Part shown: positions 25,235 to 33,434 of the stretch, piece by piece
Layout of the letters: every line of letters starts with the position of its first letter
How positions within the stretch are numbered: position 1 is the first letter of the stretch
Source of the DNA: Olsenella profusa DSM 13989
GTDB taxonomy: Bacteria > Actinomycetota > Coriobacteriia > Coriobacteriales > Atopobiaceae
Assembly: GCF_030811115.1 (NCBI RefSeq)
Contig: NZ_JAUSQK010000001.1
Location: 2,480,001 to 2,544,000 of the forward strand
Direction: 5' to 3'
DNA: 64,000 nucleotides
Notes under the pieces: model-generated
The model's input: only the letters and a program-made list of their open reading frames with translations
The model's database searches: none
Told to the model about the DNA's origin: nothing
Translations under genes and position numbers: made by a program

Positions 25235-26260
25235 CTAGTCGCCCAGGTAGTCGTTGGTCCAGCCGGCATTCACGTCCAGTTGGTTCTCGACCAGGTCGTT
25301 GTCATTGAGCCACTGGAAGTAGCGGGCCCAGCGATCCCTGTCGAAGACGCCCCAGCTGGGCGCATCGTCAACGTATCTGCCCGCCAGGTACGTGGCGCTC
25401 GCATGCGTCAGGTCGCTGTCCAGCTCGGGCACCTCGGCACACAGGATGTCCGCCGCGCCGCTCGGATCATCGACGGCCATCTGGTAGCCCCTCGTGGTGG
25501 CGCGCATGAAGGCCCTCACCACGTCGGCGTTGCCGTGCGCAAAGTCGGGGTTGACCACGATGACGGGCGTGTAGAAGTCGAAGATGTCATCCACGGAGAT
25601 GTACGAGAAGTAGTTGACGTCGTACCCCTGCATCTGCGCCTGCTGCAGCTCCCAGCCCTCATAGACCGAGACGCTGTCGTACATGCCCGCCTTGAGTGCG
25701 CTCGTGGGGTCCTCGTCGGAGACGGGCACCATCTGCACGAGCGAGTAGTCGCCGCCATCGTCCTCCACGAGGGTCCTGATGGTCGCCTGCTCGACGGGCA
25801 TCTGTGACGTGCCGAAGCTGTGGTGCTCCATGCCCTTGGGGCTCGTGATGCCCAGCTCCTTGGGGCTCATGATGCCCGCCGTGTCGTGCTGCAGGATGGC
25901 CGCAACGGCCAGAAGCGGCGTGTCGGGCGAGTTGGAGAGCACGTTGGCGATGTAGTCCTGGAAGCTTACGCCCAGCTGCGCCTGGCCGGAGCCCACGACC
26001 GTCTCGGCGGTGTCCTCGGAGGGCTGGACGATCTCGAGCTCGATGCCCTCGCTGGCGTAGTAGCCCTCGTGCTGTGCCACGTAGATGCCCGTATGATTGG
26101 TGTTGGGCGTCCAGTCCAGGCAGAACGTGAGCTTGGTGGTGCCGCCAGGCGAGGTGGCCGGCTGCGCGGGACCCTGTGCGGCGCAGCCCGCAAGGGCGGC
26201 GGCCGCGGCCGATAGGCCCGCACCCACAAAGGCGCGGCGGGACATGGCACGTGAGGTCAT
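25235..26260 (-). CDS. thiY: Lipoprotein substrate-binding protein, NMT1/THI5-like (ThiY)
   Basis: 341 residues. The N-terminus has a twin-arginine-like MSRRAFVGA followed by a hydrophobic stretch and the lipobox LAGC, so it should be an exported, lipid-anchored protein. The mature part begins KLTFCLDWTPNTNHTGIYVA, the hallmark of NMT1/THI5-like proteins that bind hydroxymethylpyrimidine-type thiamine precursors. The start overlaps the thiX stop (ATGA), indicating coupled translation. The ligand (HMP or formylaminopyrimidine) is inferred from the riboswitch and family. Confidence 0.9.
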   Translation of the reverse strand: MTSRAMSRRAFVGAGLSAAAAALAGCAAQGPAQPATSPGGTTKLTFCLDWTPNTNHTGIYVAQHEGYYASEGIELEIVQPSEDTAETVVGSGQAQLGVSFQDYIANVLSNSPDTPLLAVAAILQHDTAGIMSPKELGITSPKGMEHHSFGTSQMPVEQATIRTLVEDDGGDYSLVQMVPVSDEDPTSALKAGMYDSVSVYEGWELQQAQMQGYDVNYFSYISVDDIFDFYTPVIVVNPDFAHGNADVVRAFMRATTRGYQMAVDDPSGAADILCAEVPELDSDLTHASATYLAGRYVDDAPSWGVFDRDRWARYFQWLNDNDLVENQLDVNAGWTNDYLGD

Positions 26261-27072
26261 GGTTGATCGTTCCTCTCTGCCCTCTTCCAGGGCATGCACA
26301 GGCGCTGGAGCGCATTCACGAGGCCCATGAGGGCCAGCGACAGCGCGGAGATGATAATGATGACGGCAAACATCCGGTCGTACGAGAACGACTTGCGCAC
26401 GCGCGTCATGTAGACGCCCAGGCCCGAGAAGCCTCCCAGCCACTCGGCGATGACGGCGCCCACGATGGCGTAGGTGGCGCTGATGCGCAGGCCGCCGAAG
26501 AACTGCTCGGCCGCGCAGGGTATCTTGACCTGCCAGAAGATCTGCGCGGGAGAGGCGTTCATGGTGCGCATGAGGTCCACCATGTCAGGATCCACCGACC
26601 GGAACCCCGCCACGAGCGACACGGTGATGGGAAAGAACGTGGAGATGACGACGAGCACCACCTTGGGTGCCAGCCCGTAGCCGAACCACAGCACCAGAAG
26701 CGGGGCGACGGCCACGGTGGGAATGGTCTGCGAGATGGTCATGAGCGGCTCGAAGGCCAGGTAGAACCCCTCGAAGCGATCCATGAGCACCGCGATGGCA
26801 AACCCCAGGCCGACCCCGATGGCAAGGCCGAGCGCCGCCTCGACGAGCGTGGTCGCCACATGGCTGGCCAGCAGCGACACGTCACCCACGAGCGCCAGCA
26901 CCACCTGCACGGGACTCGGCAGCATGAAGTTGGGCACCAGCCCCGTGTCCACGACGGCCTCCCACACCGCCAGAAGCGCCACGAGCGTGGCCAGCGGTAT
27001 GCCCACACGCCGCGCGCGGCTGACGCCCGTGCGGCCGACCCCTGTGCGTGTCCTAGGCAAGCTACGCCTCAT
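26257..27072 (-). CDS. thiX: ABC transporter permease, thiamine-precursor uptake (ThiX-like)
   Basis: About 271 residues with six predicted membrane helices. The cytoplasmic coupling loop (VDLMRTMNASPAQIFWQVKIP) contains the EAA-like region of importers, and AIVGAVIAEWLGGFSGLGVYM matches nitrate/sulfonate/ThiX permeases. ATG at 27072 lies inside the last codons of the upstream YkoF-like gene; a TTG three codons upstream is possible. The stop overlaps the thiY start by 4 bases. Part of a four-gene importer operon under a TPP riboswitch. Confidence 0.87.
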   Translation of the reverse strand: MRRSLPRTRTGVGRTGVSRARRVGIPLATLVALLAVWEAVVDTGLVPNFMLPSPVQVVLALVGDVSLLASHVATTLVEAALGLAIGVGLGFAIAVLMDRFEGFYLAFEPLMTISQTIPTVAVAPLLVLWFGYGLAPKVVLVVISTFFPITVSLVAGFRSVDPDMVDLMRTMNASPAQIFWQVKIPCAAEQFFGGLRISATYAIVGAVIAEWLGGFSGLGVYMTRVRKSFSYDRMFAVIIIISALSLALMGLVNALQRLCMPWKRAERNDQP

Positions 27073-27391
27073 GGCCGGCAAACTCGCTGTCGGTCCGGTG
27101 GTACTTGCCGATCTTGTGCTCGGTGGTCATGACGTCGCCCTCGGGACGGTAGGACACCTTGATGTAGCTGGCGCTCTCGGCGCACCCCGCCCGGGCACCG
27201 CGCTCGATGCAGCGCTTGACGAGCGCCATGCAGGCATCGAAGTCGCCCTCGACCGTGGTCTCGAAGGGGCCGACGTAGTGGTCGAGTCCGCTCGCGTCGA
27301 TCTCGGCGATGACCTCGTCCACGATGCGACAGAGCTCATCGTCCGAGCCCGCATTCATGGGCAGGTACTGGATGGCAACGGAACAGTTCAT
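27062..27391 (-). CDS. YkoF/MTH1187-type thiamine-binding-family protein
   Basis: A 109-residue cytoplasmic protein. Features of the family are the N-terminal CSVAIQYLPM strand, the ...YVGPFETTVEGDFDACMALVKRC segment and the C-terminal KVSYRPEGDVM. Such proteins bind thiamine or its pyrimidine moiety and often sit beside thiamine ABC importers. It is first in the operon, about 60 bases after the TPP riboswitch, with GAGAGGGGAG before the ATG. Its 3' end overlaps thiX. Its exact role in uptake is not established. Confidence 0.85.
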   Translation of the reverse strand: MNCSVAIQYLPMNAGSDDELCRIVDEVIAEIDASGLDHYVGPFETTVEGDFDACMALVKRCIERGARAGCAESASYIKVSYRPEGDVMTTEHKIGKYHRTDSEFAGHEA

Positions 27392-27452
27392 GGGCGCTCC
27401 CCTCTCGGGGCGGCCGGCCCCGTAAGCGGGACCAGCGCGGCGCGCGTGCCAA

Positions 27453-27557
27453 GGTCCCTACGCTGGCATTACCCAGATCAGGTTGTGGGTGGCCACGCCA
27501 CCCACGGGTCATGGCCGCGCTGGGCCATATCTCAGCCGGCGTGCGCCAGCCCCCCGT
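27453..27557 (-). promoter_or_regulatory. TPP riboswitch 1 (thiamine uptake operon)
   Basis: Minus strand: GGGGGGCTGGCGCACGCC, GGCTGAGA, then CTGATCTGGGTAATGCCAGC and GTAGGGA. These are the conserved elements of the TPP aptamer. The variable P3 arm here is a long GCGGCC-rich hairpin. It precedes the YkoF-like/thiXYZ operon. Confidence 0.95.
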
Positions 27558-27648
27558 TTGCAGGCAGCAGTATACCATGTGAGGTGCAGGGCACGGTCTT
27601 ATGTCTCCCCTACGGCGGCGCCTCGGGCGCATGGTATGATGGAGGCGT

Positions 27649-28641
27649 ATGGGCACGGGCAGGGAGGCGCAGTTCCGCATGGAAGGCGAGCTCATCGATA
27701 AGGCGCTGGGGCTTGGTCGCTATGCCTGGGCGCGCCGCATCGTCACGGGTTGCGCCGTGACCGTCTCCGCCTTCCTGCAGGCCTTCACGCTGATCGTCTT
27801 TGTCCAACCCGCCGGCCTGCTCTCCAGCGGATTCACCGGTCTTGCCATCCTGGTAGACCGGGTCGCCTCGCTCTGTGGCCTCTCCTTCCCCACCTTCGTC
27901 GGCATGGTCGTGTTCAATCTCCCCGTTGCGGCACTGTGCTGGAGGCACATCTCGAGACGCTTCGTGCTCTTCTCGATGGCGCAGGTCTTCCTCGCAGCCT
28001 TCTTCCTGCGCGTGCTTCCTGCCGCCACCCTGACGGGGCTCATCTCCTTCGACTCCAGGTTTCTCGACGTGGTGTTCGGCGGCTTCCTCTACGGACTCGC
28101 GATCGCACTCGCACTCAAGGGCGGTGCCTCGACGGCGGGCACCGACTTCATATCGCTGATGGTGTCCAATCGCACAGGCAAGACGATCTGGACCCAGATA
28201 TTCGCCGGCAACTGTGTGATGCTGACCATCTTCGGGGCGCTGTTCGGTTGGGAGAGTGCGGCGTGGTCGATCATCTTCCAGTTTGTCTCCACCTCAACGA
28301 TCGATACGCTCTACCGCCGCTACAAGAGGGTGACGCTGCAGGTGACGACGAGGCGTCCCATGGAGGTCATGGCTGCCTACCAGGCACGCTATCATCACGG
28401 CGTGTCGTGCGTCGAGGCCTTTGGCGGATACCATCACCAGCGGATGTGGCTGCTCAACACCGTGGTCTCGGCCTACGAGCAGGATGACATCGTCCGCCTG
28501 ATGCGCGCCGTCGATCCCCATGCCGTCATCAACGTGCTGCGTACCGAGAGCTTCCACGGTGGGTTCTACCGTGCCCGCGTCGACGAGCCCCTGCCCCAGG
28601 AGCTGCCGCATGACGAGGGCGTCGTGTGCAGGGGGAAGTGA
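27649..28641 (+). CDS. YitT-family membrane protein
   Basis: A 330-residue protein of the YitT (DUF161 plus C-terminal DUF2179) family. About five to six helices span residues 30-220, with the family's GGFLYGLAIALALKGGASTAGTDFI glycine-rich region. The soluble C-terminal domain (about 225-320) ends with the DUF2179-like RLMRAVDPHAVINVLRTESFHGGFY. The family's transport substrate is unknown. The ATG at 27649 has GGAGG close upstream; ATG at 27679 is an alternative. It is on the opposite strand between the two thiamine operons, probably unrelated to them. Confidence 0.88.
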   Translation: MGTGREAQFRMEGELIDKALGLGRYAWARRIVTGCAVTVSAFLQAFTLIVFVQPAGLLSSGFTGLAILVDRVASLCGLSFPTFVGMVVFNLPVAALCWRHISRRFVLFSMAQVFLAAFFLRVLPAATLTGLISFDSRFLDVVFGGFLYGLAIALALKGGASTAGTDFISLMVSNRTGKTIWTQIFAGNCVMLTIFGALFGWESAAWSIIFQFVSTSTIDTLYRRYKRVTLQVTTRRPMEVMAAYQARYHHGVSCVEAFGGYHHQRMWLLNTVVSAYEQDDIVRLMRAVDPHAVINVLRTESFHGGFYRARVDEPLPQELPHDEGVVCRGK

Positions 28642-28705
28642 GCTCCGCACAGGAGGGCCCATGGCAGTGGACAGGCAGCTTATCCGCTAGACTGCACAAG
28701 AGCGC

Positions 28706-30019
28706 CTACAGGAGGTCGACGCGCTCGCCGGCAAGCGCCTTGTTCATGCTTCGCACGGCGCAGAATTTGCCGCACATCGAGCAGGTGTCGCCATGGTCGT
28801 CCTCGGGCGCGCGGCTGTCGCGTATCGCCCATGCGATCGCGGGGTCGAGCGCCTGTGCGAACTGCGCGTCCCAGTCCAGGGCGCGGCGGGCGTCCGCCAT
28901 GCGATCGTCCCGCTCCCGCGCCCCCGGGATGCCCTTGGCGATGTCGGCCGCATGGGCCGCTATCCTGCTGGCGATGATGCCCTGGCGCACGTCATCCATG
29001 TTGGGGAGCGCCAGGTGCTCGGCAGGCGTCACATAGCACAGGAATGCCGCGCCCGACGCGGCGGCGAGAGCACCACCGATGGCGGCCGTGATGTGGTCGT
29101 AGCCGGGCGCGACATCCGTCACGAGGGGCCCAAGCACGTAGAACGGCGCACCCTTGCAGACGCTCTGCTGCACCTTCATGTTGGCGGCGATCTGATCCAT
29201 CGGCATGTGGCCGGGACCCTCCACCATCACCTGGACATCCCTGTCCCAGGCGCGCTGCGTCAGCTCTCCGAGTCGCAGGAGCTCAGCCATCTGGCAGCCG
29301 TCCGTGGCATCCGCCAGGCAGCCCGGGCGGCAGGCATCTCCCAGGCTGATGGTCACGTCGTGCTCGCGACAGATCTCGACTATCTCATCGTAGCGCTCGA
29401 GGAAGGGGTTCTCGTTGCCGGTCATGGACATCCAGGCAAACACGAGGCTGCCACCTCGACTCACGATGTTCATCCTGCGGGTGCCCCTGCGTATCTCGTC
29501 GACGGTCTCGCGCGCGATGCCGCAGTGCAGCGTGACGAAGTCGACGCCATCCTCCGCATGCAGACGCACCACGTCAACGAAGTCGTCGGCGGAGAGGGTG
29601 GCAAGGTCGCGCTGGTAGTGGATGACCGCATCGTAGACGGGGACGGTGCCCACCATGGCGGGGCACTCCCGGCAGAGCCTCTGCCTGAACGGTTGGGTGT
29701 CGCCATGGCTCGAGAGATCCATGATGGCCTCGGCACCCAGGTCCACGGCACTCCTGACCTTCTGCATCTCGACGTCATAGTCCCTGACGTCGCGGCTGAC
29801 CCCCAGGTTGACGTTTACCTTGGTGCGCAGCATGCTCCCGATGCCGTTGGGCTCCAGGCTCGCGTGGGCATGATTGGCCGGGATGATCACCCTGCCCTCG
29901 GCGACCCACCCGCGAATCTCCTCGGGCGTCCTGCGCTCCTTCTGCGCCACCAACGCCATCTGGGACGTGACGATTCCCCTTCGGGCGGCGTCCATCTGCG
30001 TCGCAGGGGTCCTTGTCAT
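28706..30019 (-). CDS. thiC: Phosphomethylpyrimidine synthase
   Basis: Radical SAM conversion of aminoimidazole ribotide to HMP phosphate. 437 residues, the short ThiC class. Motifs include ANHAHASLEPNGIG, GTVPVYDA, EGPGHMPMDQ and the C-terminal cluster CSMCGKFC (Cys413, 416, 420). That cluster is C-x2-C-x3-C, one residue shorter than the C-x2-C-x4-C of E. coli ThiC. GGGAGA precedes the ATG. It is the last gene of the thiM-thiE-HAD-thiD-thiC operon. Its presence means the pyrimidine half of thiamine can be made de novo. Confidence 0.96.
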   Translation of the reverse strand: MTRTPATQMDAARRGIVTSQMALVAQKERRTPEEIRGWVAEGRVIIPANHAHASLEPNGIGSMLRTKVNVNLGVSRDVRDYDVEMQKVRSAVDLGAEAIMDLSSHGDTQPFRQRLCRECPAMVGTVPVYDAVIHYQRDLATLSADDFVDVVRLHAEDGVDFVTLHCGIARETVDEIRRGTRRMNIVSRGGSLVFAWMSMTGNENPFLERYDEIVEICREHDVTISLGDACRPGCLADATDGCQMAELLRLGELTQRAWDRDVQVMVEGPGHMPMDQIAANMKVQQSVCKGAPFYVLGPLVTDVAPGYDHITAAIGGALAAASGAAFLCYVTPAEHLALPNMDDVRQGIIASRIAAHAADIAKGIPGARERDDRMADARRALDWDAQFAQALDPAIAWAIRDSRAPEDDHGDTCSMCGKFCAVRSMNKALAGERVDLL

Positions 30020-30029
30020 GGCTGTCTCC

Positions 30030-30848
30030 CTAGTCGATCATGTCATTGGCAGTCTTCTGATACTTACCACCAAGTGCAAACGCATGGTCCATGGGGCCAC
30101 TCCCGTGACCCAGGTCGAGCATGGCCGCAAGCGCATCGGAGACGTAGGCCTTGGCACGGCGCACCGCCTCCTCGAGTCCGAACCCCTTGGCAAGGTTCGC
30201 CGCGATGGCGCTCGAGAGTGTGCAGCCCGTGCCGTGCGTGTTGGGGTTGTCGATGCGCCTGCCTTTGAGCCAGCGTGCGGTGCCATCGTGCCAGAGCAGG
30301 TCGTTGGCGTCGTTCAGGCTGTGGCCGCCCTTGCAGAGCACGGCGCAGCCACAGCGCTCGCAGATGCTCGCCGCCGCGGCGAGCATGTCGTCGGGCGTCT
30401 CGATGCCGCGGCCGCTCAGAACCTCGGCCTCGGGGATGTTGGGCGTGATGACCTCCGCAAGCGGAAAGAGCAGCTCCTCGAGGGCATCGATGGCGTCGTC
30501 ATCGATGAGCCGGGCACCGCTCGTCGCCACCATCACGGGGTCGAGAACCACGTTTCTGGCGCCATGGCGGCGCAGGCGGTCGGCGACGGCCTCGACGAGC
30601 GCGGACGAGCCAACCATGCCGATCTTCACCGCATCGGGCCTGATGTCCTCGAACACCGCATCGATCTGCGCCGCCAGGAACTCGGGCGACACCTCCATGA
30701 CGCCGCGCACGCCCATCGTGTTCTGGGCGGTCAGCACCGTGACGGCGCTCATGGCAAAGACCCCGTTCGTGGTCATCGTCTTGATGTCCGCCTGGATGCC
30801 GGCACCGCCGCTCGAGTCGCTCCCCGCTATGGTCAGGGCCGCCCTCAT
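30030..30848 (-). CDS. thiD: HMP / HMP-phosphate kinase
   Basis: Phosphorylates hydroxymethylpyrimidine twice to the pyrophosphate. 272 residues of the ribokinase-like fold. Signature regions are TIAGSDSSGGAGIQAD at the N-terminus, LDPVMVATSG and the anion hole NTHGTGCTLSSAIAA. ATG at 30848 has AGGAGG 3-4 bases upstream; an ATG at 30860 overlaps the previous stop (ATGA). It lies between the HAD gene and thiC. Confidence 0.96.
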   Translation of the reverse strand: MRAALTIAGSDSSGGAGIQADIKTMTTNGVFAMSAVTVLTAQNTMGVRGVMEVSPEFLAAQIDAVFEDIRPDAVKIGMVGSSALVEAVADRLRRHGARNVVLDPVMVATSGARLIDDDAIDALEELLFPLAEVITPNIPEAEVLSGRGIETPDDMLAAAASICERCGCAVLCKGGHSLNDANDLLWHDGTARWLKGRRIDNPNTHGTGCTLSSAIAANLAKGFGLEEAVRRAKAYVSDALAAMLDLGHGSGPMDHAFALGGKYQKTANDMID

Positions 30849-30856
30849 GGACCTCC

Positions 30857-31522
30857 TCATCGGTTCTCACCCAACCCCTCCATGACCTTGTCGGCACCGG
30901 TGAAGTCGCGCAGGTACGCATCGGCCAGACCCCTGATGGCCGGGCGGTCCGCCACGCTTGCCTCGTCCTCCACGGCACAGGTGGGAAAGCCCGCCTCGTG
31001 GGCGCAGCGCAGCGCCTGGAGGGTGTCCTCCACGACGAGGACCTCCCGTGGTGCGAGTCCCAGGGCATCGGCGGCCATCCGGTAGATCGTGGGCTCCGCC
31101 TTGGTGGTCGCGAGGGCGTCGCAGGAGAGCAGGCGCTCGAAGCAGTCCCAGATGCCCAGGCGCGCGAGGGCGGCACGACCCAGCACCGGGTCGCCCGCGG
31201 TCGTCAGCACCATGCGCACCCCGGCATCACGGAGGGCGCGGACAAGGCTCCCCGCCCCAGGCTTGAGACGTACCTCCTTACGGTAGAACCCCTCCAGGAC
31301 GGCAGAGATCCCCCGGCGGACCTGCCCCGCCGACTGGGCAAGGCCGTAGTGCTCCCGCAGGTAGGCGACACCCTCGTCGAGGGTCAGCGCGAAGAGCCGC
31401 TCCTCGAGGCCCGGCTCCGCCTGCACGCCTCGGGAGGCGAGGTAGCGTACGCCCAAACCGTCCCAGACGCCTGTCGAATCGAGCAGGGTTCCATCGATAT
31501 CGAAGGCAGCACCGCGAATCAT
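30857..31522 (-). CDS. HAD-superfamily hydrolase in the thiamine operon
   Basis: A 221-residue HAD phosphatase: motif I is AFDIDGTLLDS, motif II is LTTAG, the motif III lysine is in TTKAEPTIY, and motif IV is VVEDT. The helical cap lies at about 15-80. Substrate cannot be read from sequence. It overlaps the thiE stop by 4 bases and thiD follows immediately, so it is expressed with thiamine synthesis. A plausible role is phosphatase on thiamine monophosphate or a pyrimidine/thiazole phosphate, or damage control of by-products. That is inference from operon position. Confidence 0.88.
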   Translation of the reverse strand: MIRGAAFDIDGTLLDSTGVWDGLGVRYLASRGVQAEPGLEERLFALTLDEGVAYLREHYGLAQSAGQVRRGISAVLEGFYRKEVRLKPGAGSLVRALRDAGVRMVLTTAGDPVLGRAALARLGIWDCFERLLSCDALATTKAEPTIYRMAADALGLAPREVLVVEDTLQALRCAHEAGFPTCAVEDEASVADRPAIRGLADAYLRDFTGADKVMEGLGENR

Positions 31523-32181
31523 ATGCCCAACGCCTTCCGTACCTGCATCCTGAGGTCACACGTCGCTGCCTCGACGTCCGACTGGGCAAAGATGGCCGAG
31601 ATGACGGCCACGCCGCGGATGCCCGTACCCGCAAGCTTGATGACGTTGTCGCGCGTGATGCCACCGATGGCGACGACGGGGATGTCCACGGCCCCACAGA
31701 TGGCTGCGAGCTCCCCGAGGCTCACGCTGGTGGCATCCGCCTTGGAACCGGTGGGAAAGACCGCGCCCACGCCCAGATAGTCCGCCCCGGCCCGCTCGGC
31801 GGCGAGCGCCTCTGCCATTGTGCTGGCGGAGACGCCCAGAATCCCGTCCGCACCGATGCGTCGGCGGGCCTCCCCAGCCGACAGGTCATCCTGCCCCACG
31901 TGCACGCCGTCCGCTCCGCATTCCAGGGCGAGGCCCACGTCGTCGTCCACCACGAACGGCACGCCATGGGCATGGCAGAGCACTCGCAGCTCGCAGGCCT
32001 CGGCGAGGTAGGCGTCATGAGGGAGGGCCCCATCATCCTTCTCGCGCACCTGGACGAAGGTGGCGCCACCCCGCAGGGCCTCCTCCACGCACCCTGCGAG
32101 CGTGCGTCCGGCCAGCCAGTGGCGGTCCGTCACCGCGTAGAGCGCGAGCGAGCCGGCGAGCGCCTCCCTACCTGAGCTCAT
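31519..32181 (-). CDS. thiE: Thiamine-phosphate synthase
   Basis: Joins HMP pyrophosphate and thiazole phosphate into thiamine phosphate. 220 residues, a TIM barrel. Typical segments are YAVTDR, VQVREKD, VDDDVGLALECGADGVHVGQ, GVSASTMAEA, YLGVGAVFPTGSK and VAIGGIT. ATG at 32181 lies 14 bases inside the end of thiM, and the stop overlaps the next ATG by 4 bases, so the operon is translationally chained. Confidence 0.95.
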   Translation of the reverse strand: MSSGREALAGSLALYAVTDRHWLAGRTLAGCVEEALRGGATFVQVREKDDGALPHDAYLAEACELRVLCHAHGVPFVVDDDVGLALECGADGVHVGQDDLSAGEARRRIGADGILGVSASTMAEALAAERAGADYLGVGAVFPTGSKADATSVSLGELAAICGAVDIPVVAIGGITRDNVIKLAGTGIRGVAVISAIFAQSDVEAATCDLRMQVRKALGI

Positions 32182-32989
32182 GGCGAGCCCCCTCGTCCAG
32201 CTGGGTGCCATCGATGGTGTAGAGGGCGTCGATGATGCGGTTGCGGTAGGTGGCGTTGCCGTCGCCCTCCTGCATGCGCGACCAGCCCACCTCGCCGGCA
32301 AGGCCCATCAGGCAGACGGCCGCGGCCGCGGCCTCCAGCCTGTCCGTGGGGTTGGCGATGAGGTAGGCGCACAGGACGCCCGAGAGCATGCAGCCCGTGC
32401 CCGTGACCCTGCCCATCTCGGCGCGGCCGTTGCGGATGACGTAGCAGGCGTCAGCAGCGGCCACGAGGTCGATGGCCCCCGTGATGGCGACGATGCTGCC
32501 CACCTCGCGAGCATAGCCCTTGGCGAAGGCCACCATCTCGTCGAGGTTGGCGTCCGTCACGGCGTCCGCCGCGCTGGCGTCCACGCCCCTCGTCGTGGAG
32601 CTACCCAGGGCAAGGGCCTTGAGCTCCGAGACGTTGCCGCGGATGGCGTCGAAGCCGACGAGCCCCTGGAGCTCCCTGCAGACCCTCGTGCGCAGGGCAC
32701 TCGCGCCGGCTGCCACGGGGTCGAGCACCCGGACGTGGCCCAGCTCGCGCGAGCGCCTGCCCGCGATGCGCATGGCCTCCGTCGTCTGCCTGTTGAGATT
32801 GCCGATGTTGATGTTGAGGCCGCCGCAGATGGCGGTGACCTCCTCCGCATCGTCGGGCTCGTCGGCCATGATAGGGCTCCCGCCGCAGGCGAGCACCGCA
32901 TTGGCGACGTCGTTGATGGTGACGTAGTTGGTGATGCTGTGCACCAGCGGCATCACCGTGCGCACGTTGCGCAGGCACTCGGAAAGCAT
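32168..32989 (-). CDS. thiM: Hydroxyethylthiazole kinase
   Basis: Salvages the thiazole alcohol by phosphorylation. 273 residues of ribokinase fold. Motifs are VHSITNYVTINDVANAVLA, SPIMADEPDDAEE, NIGNLN, LDPVAAGAS and the catalytic VTGTGCMLSG. AGAGGAG precedes the ATG. It is first in the operon, about 90 bases after TPP riboswitch 2. No thiG, thiS, thiF or thiH is in this window, so thiazole may be obtained only by salvage through this enzyme, unless those genes lie elsewhere. Confidence 0.95.
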   Translation of the reverse strand: MLSECLRNVRTVMPLVHSITNYVTINDVANAVLACGGSPIMADEPDDAEEVTAICGGLNINIGNLNRQTTEAMRIAGRRSRELGHVRVLDPVAAGASALRTRVCRELQGLVGFDAIRGNVSELKALALGSSTTRGVDASAADAVTDANLDEMVAFAKGYAREVGSIVAITGAIDLVAAADACYVIRNGRAEMGRVTGTGCMLSGVLCAYLIANPTDRLEAAAAAVCLMGLAGEVGWSRMQEGDGNATYRNRIIDALYTIDGTQLDEGARHELR

Positions 32990-33079
32990 GACTCAGGCTC
33001 CTCTCGACACAATGGCGGGCGCACCCGCTCTGGATGTGCCCGCCTGGACGAGAGCTTGCCTGGCCGCCGTTGTGGCCAT

Positions 33080-33167
33080 AGTCCCTACGCTGGCATTACC
33101 CAGATCAGGTATAAGGGTCGGGGCCGCGTGGGACCCCCTCTCAGCCGGCGTGCGCCAGCTCCCCTGT
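33080..33167 (-). promoter_or_regulatory. TPP riboswitch 2 (thiM operon)
   Basis: Minus strand: GGGGAGCTGGCGCACGCC, GGCTGAGAGGGGG, ACCTGATCTGGGTAATGCC and AGCGTAGGGA. All conserved TPP-aptamer blocks are present. It shares long identical blocks with riboswitch 1, differing mainly in the P3 arm. The remaining sequence to about 33430 carries the upstream promoter area and no gene. Confidence 0.95.
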
Positions 33168-33409
33168 TCGAGGGCAATTGTAGCGCAAGGGGCGCGTGCC
33201 GCAACCGGTACACATGTCATCGTGTTGGGGGGAGACGCGGACACCTTGGCGAAGGCCAGCTTTTGCAGCCGCTGGTGCAGAAGCATTCGGTTTCGCTTAT
33301 CAATCCGATGAAAGTGTGTCCTGGTCTTGTCGGAAGCACACCTATCCCGTTCCCACGCCAGGGGCGCGGCAGTGGAGTTACATATTTCTCAAATCCGAAT
33401 TATTCTTAT

Positions 33410-33419
33410 TTTCGCGAAA
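33410..33419. promoter_or_regulatory. Small palindrome in an AT-rich promoter region
   Basis: TTTCGCGAAA, a perfect 10-bp palindrome in an AT-rich tract (33381-33421) that contrasts with the GC-rich surroundings, 16 bases before the ATPase start. It may be an operator of the acquired ATPase gene. Confidence 0.3.
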
Positions 33420-33434
33420 TAGAGGGGAGCCCAC

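Noticed and set aside
27453-33167. Long identical blocks shared by 27453-27557 and 33080-33167, first taken as a mobile repeat.
   Set aside because: The shared blocks are the conserved core of the TPP riboswitch; the differing part is the variable P3 arm.
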